A stretch of DNA of 64,000 nucleotides, from positions 4,719 through 68,718 of the forward strand of contig JAGABD010000021.1 in NCBI GenBank assembly GCA_017614795.1, in the 5' to 3' direction. Numbering within the stretch: position 1 is the first letter of the stretch; each line of letters begins with the position of its first letter. The translations under genes were made by a program, and so were the position numbers. This document shows positions 61,447-64,000 of this stretch, one piece after another. The DNA is from Bacteroidales bacterium (GTDB taxonomy: Bacteria; Bacteroidota; Bacteroidia; Bacteroidales; UBA932). The notes under the pieces are model-generated. The model made no database searches. It was not told where the DNA came from and was given only the letters and a program-made list of their open reading frames with translations.

Positions 61447-62394
61447 ATGGACAGAAGAAAGTTTTTGGAGAACATGGCGGTGATAGGCGCCGGCAGCCTT
61501 CTGCTGCCCTCCGTTCCGGCCGTGGCTAAATCCCGCAAAAAGAAATCCCGCAAAAGCGAGCCCCAGGTCTTAGACGAGAATCTCGTGTGTATAGTCTCGG
61601 ACACCCACATCAAGCCCGGGAGCTATCAGGCGGAGTATTTTGAGCGCACCGTAAAGGACATCCTTGCGCTGAACCCCCTGCCGGCATACGTGATATGTCT
61701 CGGCGACATTGCCTATCATACCGGCAAGCCCGAAGAGTACGAACTCGCCAAGAGGCTGTTTGCTCCCCTGGAGGCCGCCGGAATGAAGCTGACCTTTGCA
61801 ATGGGCAACCACGACCGCAGGCAGAACTTCGCCGAATACTTCCCCGAATACGCTGCCAAGTCCGAACTTCCCCACAGGATGGTCTTCACGGTAGAAACTC
61901 CCCGTGCGGACTTCATTATCCTGGACTCCCTCCAGGAGAGCGAGAACCCCAACAAGTGGATCACCGAGGGCGATTGCGACAGCGACCAGAAGGAATGGCT
62001 CAAGGAAAAGGTTGAAAAGCATGGCGAAAAGCCCTTCTTCGTAATGGCCCACCACGACATCAAGGAAACGGGAGTAACCAAGATAATAATGGCCAACCCC
62101 GCCTGCCGCGGCTATATCCACGGGCACCGTCACAAATGGTTTACCGACTGGGCACGCGCGAACTATCGCGACCGCAACCTTATCCGCTGCCTTTGCGTGC
62201 CTTCTACCGGGCACTGGGGCGACATCGGTTACACCCTGATAGAACTTGGCAAGGAAAGGGCCGTGGCCAGCAACCAGTACCGCGAATTCTTCTTTCCCTA
62301 TCCGCTTAAACCCGGAGAGCCCCGTCCCGAAATGTGGAATGTCCTGGAAGAGGAGCACCGCGATGCCAAATGCGTATTCCCCTATAGAATATAA
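61447..62394 (+). CDS. Exported calcineurin-like metallophosphoesterase
   Basis: A 315-residue protein beginning MDRRKFLENMAVIGAGSLLL, a twin-arginine-like signal (RRKFLE). The dimetal phosphoesterase motifs are in order: IVSDTHI, CLGDIAYH, AMGNHDRR, VMAHHD and GYIHGHRHKW. The substrate is unknown; a phosphodiester or phosphomonoester in the periplasm is likely. A lysine-rich stretch (SRKKKSRKS) follows the signal. Transcribed from its own promoter after the rpsC terminator. Confidence 0.88.
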   Translation: MDRRKFLENMAVIGAGSLLLPSVPAVAKSRKKKSRKSEPQVLDENLVCIVSDTHIKPGSYQAEYFERTVKDILALNPLPAYVICLGDIAYHTGKPEEYELAKRLFAPLEAAGMKLTFAMGNHDRRQNFAEYFPEYAAKSELPHRMVFTVETPRADFIILDSLQESENPNKWITEGDCDSDQKEWLKEKVEKHGEKPFFVMAHHDIKETGVTKIIMANPACRGYIHGHRHKWFTDWARANYRDRNLIRCLCVPSTGHWGDIGYTLIELGKERAVASNQYREFFFPYPLKPGEPRPEMWNVLEEEHRDAKCVFPYRI

Positions 62395-62412
62395 TTCAAT
62401 GCATATATAATT

Positions 62413-62967
62413 ATGAAAAGAATCTTTATCACAGCCCTTGCTGCACTTACCGTAATCGCATGCTGCGGAAAAAAGAAGGCTAACGCCAACGTGGTTGAAA
62501 GTGGCCTTGGCGAGCGTAGTGGCGAACTGGTCGTAAAGACCGGCATCAACGAAGGTGAAATGTTCACCGATTTCGAAATTACCCAGCCCGACGGCAGCGT
62601 CCTCAAGCTTTCCGACTTCGCCGGAAAGGGCAAATACCTGCTCGTGGACTTCTGGGCAAGCTGGTGCGGCCCCTGCAAGAGGGAAATCCCCAACATCATC
62701 GCCTCTTACAATAAGTACCACGGCGAGAAGTTCGATGTGCTCAGCGTTGCGGTTTGGGATAAGCCTGAAGATACCGCAGCGGCGGCCAAGGAGCATGGCG
62801 TGGTCTGGAACCAGATAGTGAATGCACAGCGCATACCTACCGACCTCTACAAGATTGAAGGCATCCCCACGCTCATCCTTATCGGCCCTGACGGTATTAT
62901 CCTGAAGAGGGGCGAGGAGCTGCGCGGACCCGAAATGCCCGATATCATCGGAGCTTACCTGAAGTAA
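62413..62967 (+). CDS. TlpA/ResA-like thioredoxin lipoprotein
   Basis: A 184-residue protein with lipobox VIACC (Cys17 or Cys18). The AhpC-TSA/redoxin domain has FTDFEITQPDGSVLKLSDFA and the active site VDFWASWCGPCKRE (Cys85, Cys88), then the cis-Pro loop EGIPTLILIGPDG. Expected to be membrane-anchored in the periplasm and to reduce disulfides, as TlpA and ResA do. Its reductant is unknown. It follows the phosphoesterase by 18 nt and abuts uvrC. Confidence 0.9.
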   Translation: MKRIFITALAALTVIACCGKKKANANVVESGLGERSGELVVKTGINEGEMFTDFEITQPDGSVLKLSDFAGKGKYLLVDFWASWCGPCKREIPNIIASYNKYHGEKFDVLSVAVWDKPEDTAAAAKEHGVVWNQIVNAQRIPTDLYKIEGIPTLILIGPDGIILKRGEELRGPEMPDIIGAYLK

Positions 62968-64000
62968 TTGAACCTACGCGAAAAAATATCGCTTCTACCG
63001 CATTCCCCCGGGGTTTATCGTTACTACGATGCCGCGGGGAATGTAATCTATGTGGGTAAGGCAAAGGACCTGCACAAGAGGGTGGCGCAGTATTTCGTGC
63101 CGGCCGACAGGCTCAATACCAAAACCCGCATCCTCGTAAGCAAGATTGCCGACCTGCAGTACAGCGTGGTCGACAGCGAAGCCGATGCCCTGCTTCTGGA
63201 GAACAATCTAATCAAGCAGTACAAGCCCCGCTACAACATCCTGCTTAAGGACTCCAAGACCTACCCCTGGATTTGCGTCACGGCAGAGCCCTATCCCCGC
63301 GTGTTCCTTACCCGCAGGGTGGAGAAGAACGGCTCCCTCTACTTCGGGCCATACAGCACGGTGATGCACGCACGCAGCCTTCTGCACTTCTTTGGCGAAA
63401 CCTATCCCCTTCGCTCCTGCCGCCACAAGATTGACGCCGAAACTATTCTCCGCAAGCGCCTGCGCCCCTGTCTCGACTTCCATATCGGCAAATGCAAGGG
63501 TTGTTGTGTCGGGGCGGTGAGCATGGAAGAGTATGGCTCCTGGATAGCTGAGATTACCGCCCTGCTCAAGGGCGGTGCCGGGGAGATCATCAAAGAGTAT
63601 GAATCCCGTATGAAGCAGGCGGCGGAAGATCTCGATTTCGAAAGCGCCCAGGAGTATAAGATTCGGATAGAGCGGCTCCAGAAGCATTACGCGCGCAGTA
63701 TAATAATGTCCGCGCGCGATGTGGATGCGGATGTATTCAGCCTCGTCTTCGACGGTCCGGATGCCTTCGGCAATTTCCTCAGGGTGAGGGGAGGTGCAAT
63801 AGTGCAGAGTCTGAATCTTGGCTTCCGCATGCAGATAGAAGAGGATCAGGCGGCAGTGCTAAGCGAATTCATTGCAGAGATAGAAAGCAAGTTCGGCACC
63901 CTTGGGCGCGAGCTTATAGTGCCTTTTGCACCGGATGTCGCCCTGCCTGGCGTGAAGTTTACGGTTCCCGTGAAGGGCGACAAGCTCTCGCTGCTGGAAC
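62968..64000 (+). CDS. uvrC: Excinuclease ABC subunit C, truncated by the window end
   Basis: Open from the TTG at 62968, directly after the preceding stop, to the window end (344 codons). The GIY-YIG nuclease domain is at the N-terminus (SPGVYRYYDAAGNVIYVGKA, with KDLHKRVAQYF). LLENNLIKQYKPRYNILLKD, FGPYSTVMHAR, the Cys-containing LRPCLDFHIGKCKGCCVG and a UVR motif (AAEDLDFESAQEYKIRIERL) follow. UvrC makes the dual incisions of nucleotide excision repair. TTG is the only start that keeps the conserved N-terminus. Confidence 0.95.
   Translation, partial: MNLREKISLLPHSPGVYRYYDAAGNVIYVGKAKDLHKRVAQYFVPADRLNTKTRILVSKIADLQYSVVDSEADALLLENNLIKQYKPRYNILLKDSKTYPWICVTAEPYPRVFLTRRVEKNGSLYFGPYSTVMHARSLLHFFGETYPLRSCRHKIDAETILRKRLRPCLDFHIGKCKGCCVGAVSMEEYGSWIAEITALLKGGAGEIIKEYESRMKQAAEDLDFESAQEYKIRIERLQKHYARSIIMSARDVDADVFSLVFDGPDAFGNFLRVRGGAIVQSLNLGFRMQIEEDQAAVLSEFIAEIESKFGTLGRELIVPFAPDVALPGVKFTVPVKGDKLSLLE

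Noticed and set aside
1..64000. CRISPR arrays, tRNA or rRNA genes, insertion sequences, prophage
   Set aside because: No regularly spaced direct repeats, cloverleaf-like sequences, transposase or phage structural genes were recognised by eye; a tRNAscan and IS search would be needed to exclude small ones.

Overview
The window looks like chromosomal DNA of a GC-rich member of the Bacteroidota, most likely Bacteroidales. The evidence is the recurrent TAnnTTTG -7 promoter element in front of many genes, the near absence of Shine-Dalgarno sequences, and Bacteroidetes-type families: a C10 protease, a DUF4988-type collagen-like lipoprotein, an S46 dipeptidyl-peptidase, a PorV-like barrel, an EF-G2 paralogue and a DUF5106 thioredoxin lipoprotein. 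Genus cannot be fixed from sequence alone; an uncultured gut or rumen lineage is a guess. Coding density is very high, with many 1-17 bp overlaps, and both ends cut a gene.

Layout. 1-6750: a truncated secreted metallopeptidase/propeller protein, a thioredoxin-like lipoprotein, and a leftward folA-hypothetical-galM-thyA operon. 6810-12103: secreted C10 protease, collagen-like lipoprotein, NSS sodium symporter, rnhB. 12100-21338: mutS (leftward), glycosyltransferase-YfhO-rsmA, a shared terminator, and a GTPase-degenerate EF-G2. 21351-28138: a small conserved-looking ORF and an XRE regulator separated by a repeat-bearing intergenic region, then S46 peptidase-Mrp-subtilisin-PorV-like barrel. 28187-37045: aspS, a 534-bp intergenic region with three tandem hairpin repeats, an outer-membrane-type protein, then a sugar-acid cluster (SDR reductase, KDG-type kinase, LarA-like nickel racemase) running into pdxB and gnd. 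37071-43486: an MG2/TonB-plug protein, an ECF S-component-like protein, murB, murA, an aminotransferase. 43535-44843: an AT-rich toxin-antitoxin island. 44870-52383: dapF, a PPC protein, dapD-dapA-dapB (leftward), thrA, asd, cdaA. 52387-57371: mutS2, manC-like, yraN, M20 peptidase. 57482-61360: an S10-operon fragment (rplC to rpsC) closed by a strong terminator. 61447-64000: metallophosphoesterase, TlpA-like lipoprotein, truncated uvrC.

How the genes work together. murB/murA and thrA-asd-dapA-dapB-dapD-dapF supply UDP-MurNAc and meso-diaminopimelate for peptidoglycan. The aminotransferase at 42353 and the M20 enzyme at 56373 could fill the missing DapC and DapE steps (inference). The folA/thyA pair serves thymidylate synthesis. 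The secreted proteases and the PorV-like protein suggest type IX secretion and protein or peptide feeding.

Most interesting items: (1) an AbiEi-like domain fused to an MNT nucleotidyltransferase, paired with HepT, a hybrid of two toxin-antitoxin classes; (2) about a dozen genes whose -7 element lies only 4-8 nt from the start codon, implying widespread leaderless mRNAs; (3) three tandem 52-53 bp hairpin units at 29987-30129; (4) an S10 operon missing both its usual head and its tail; (5) a ThrA that lacks one ACT domain.
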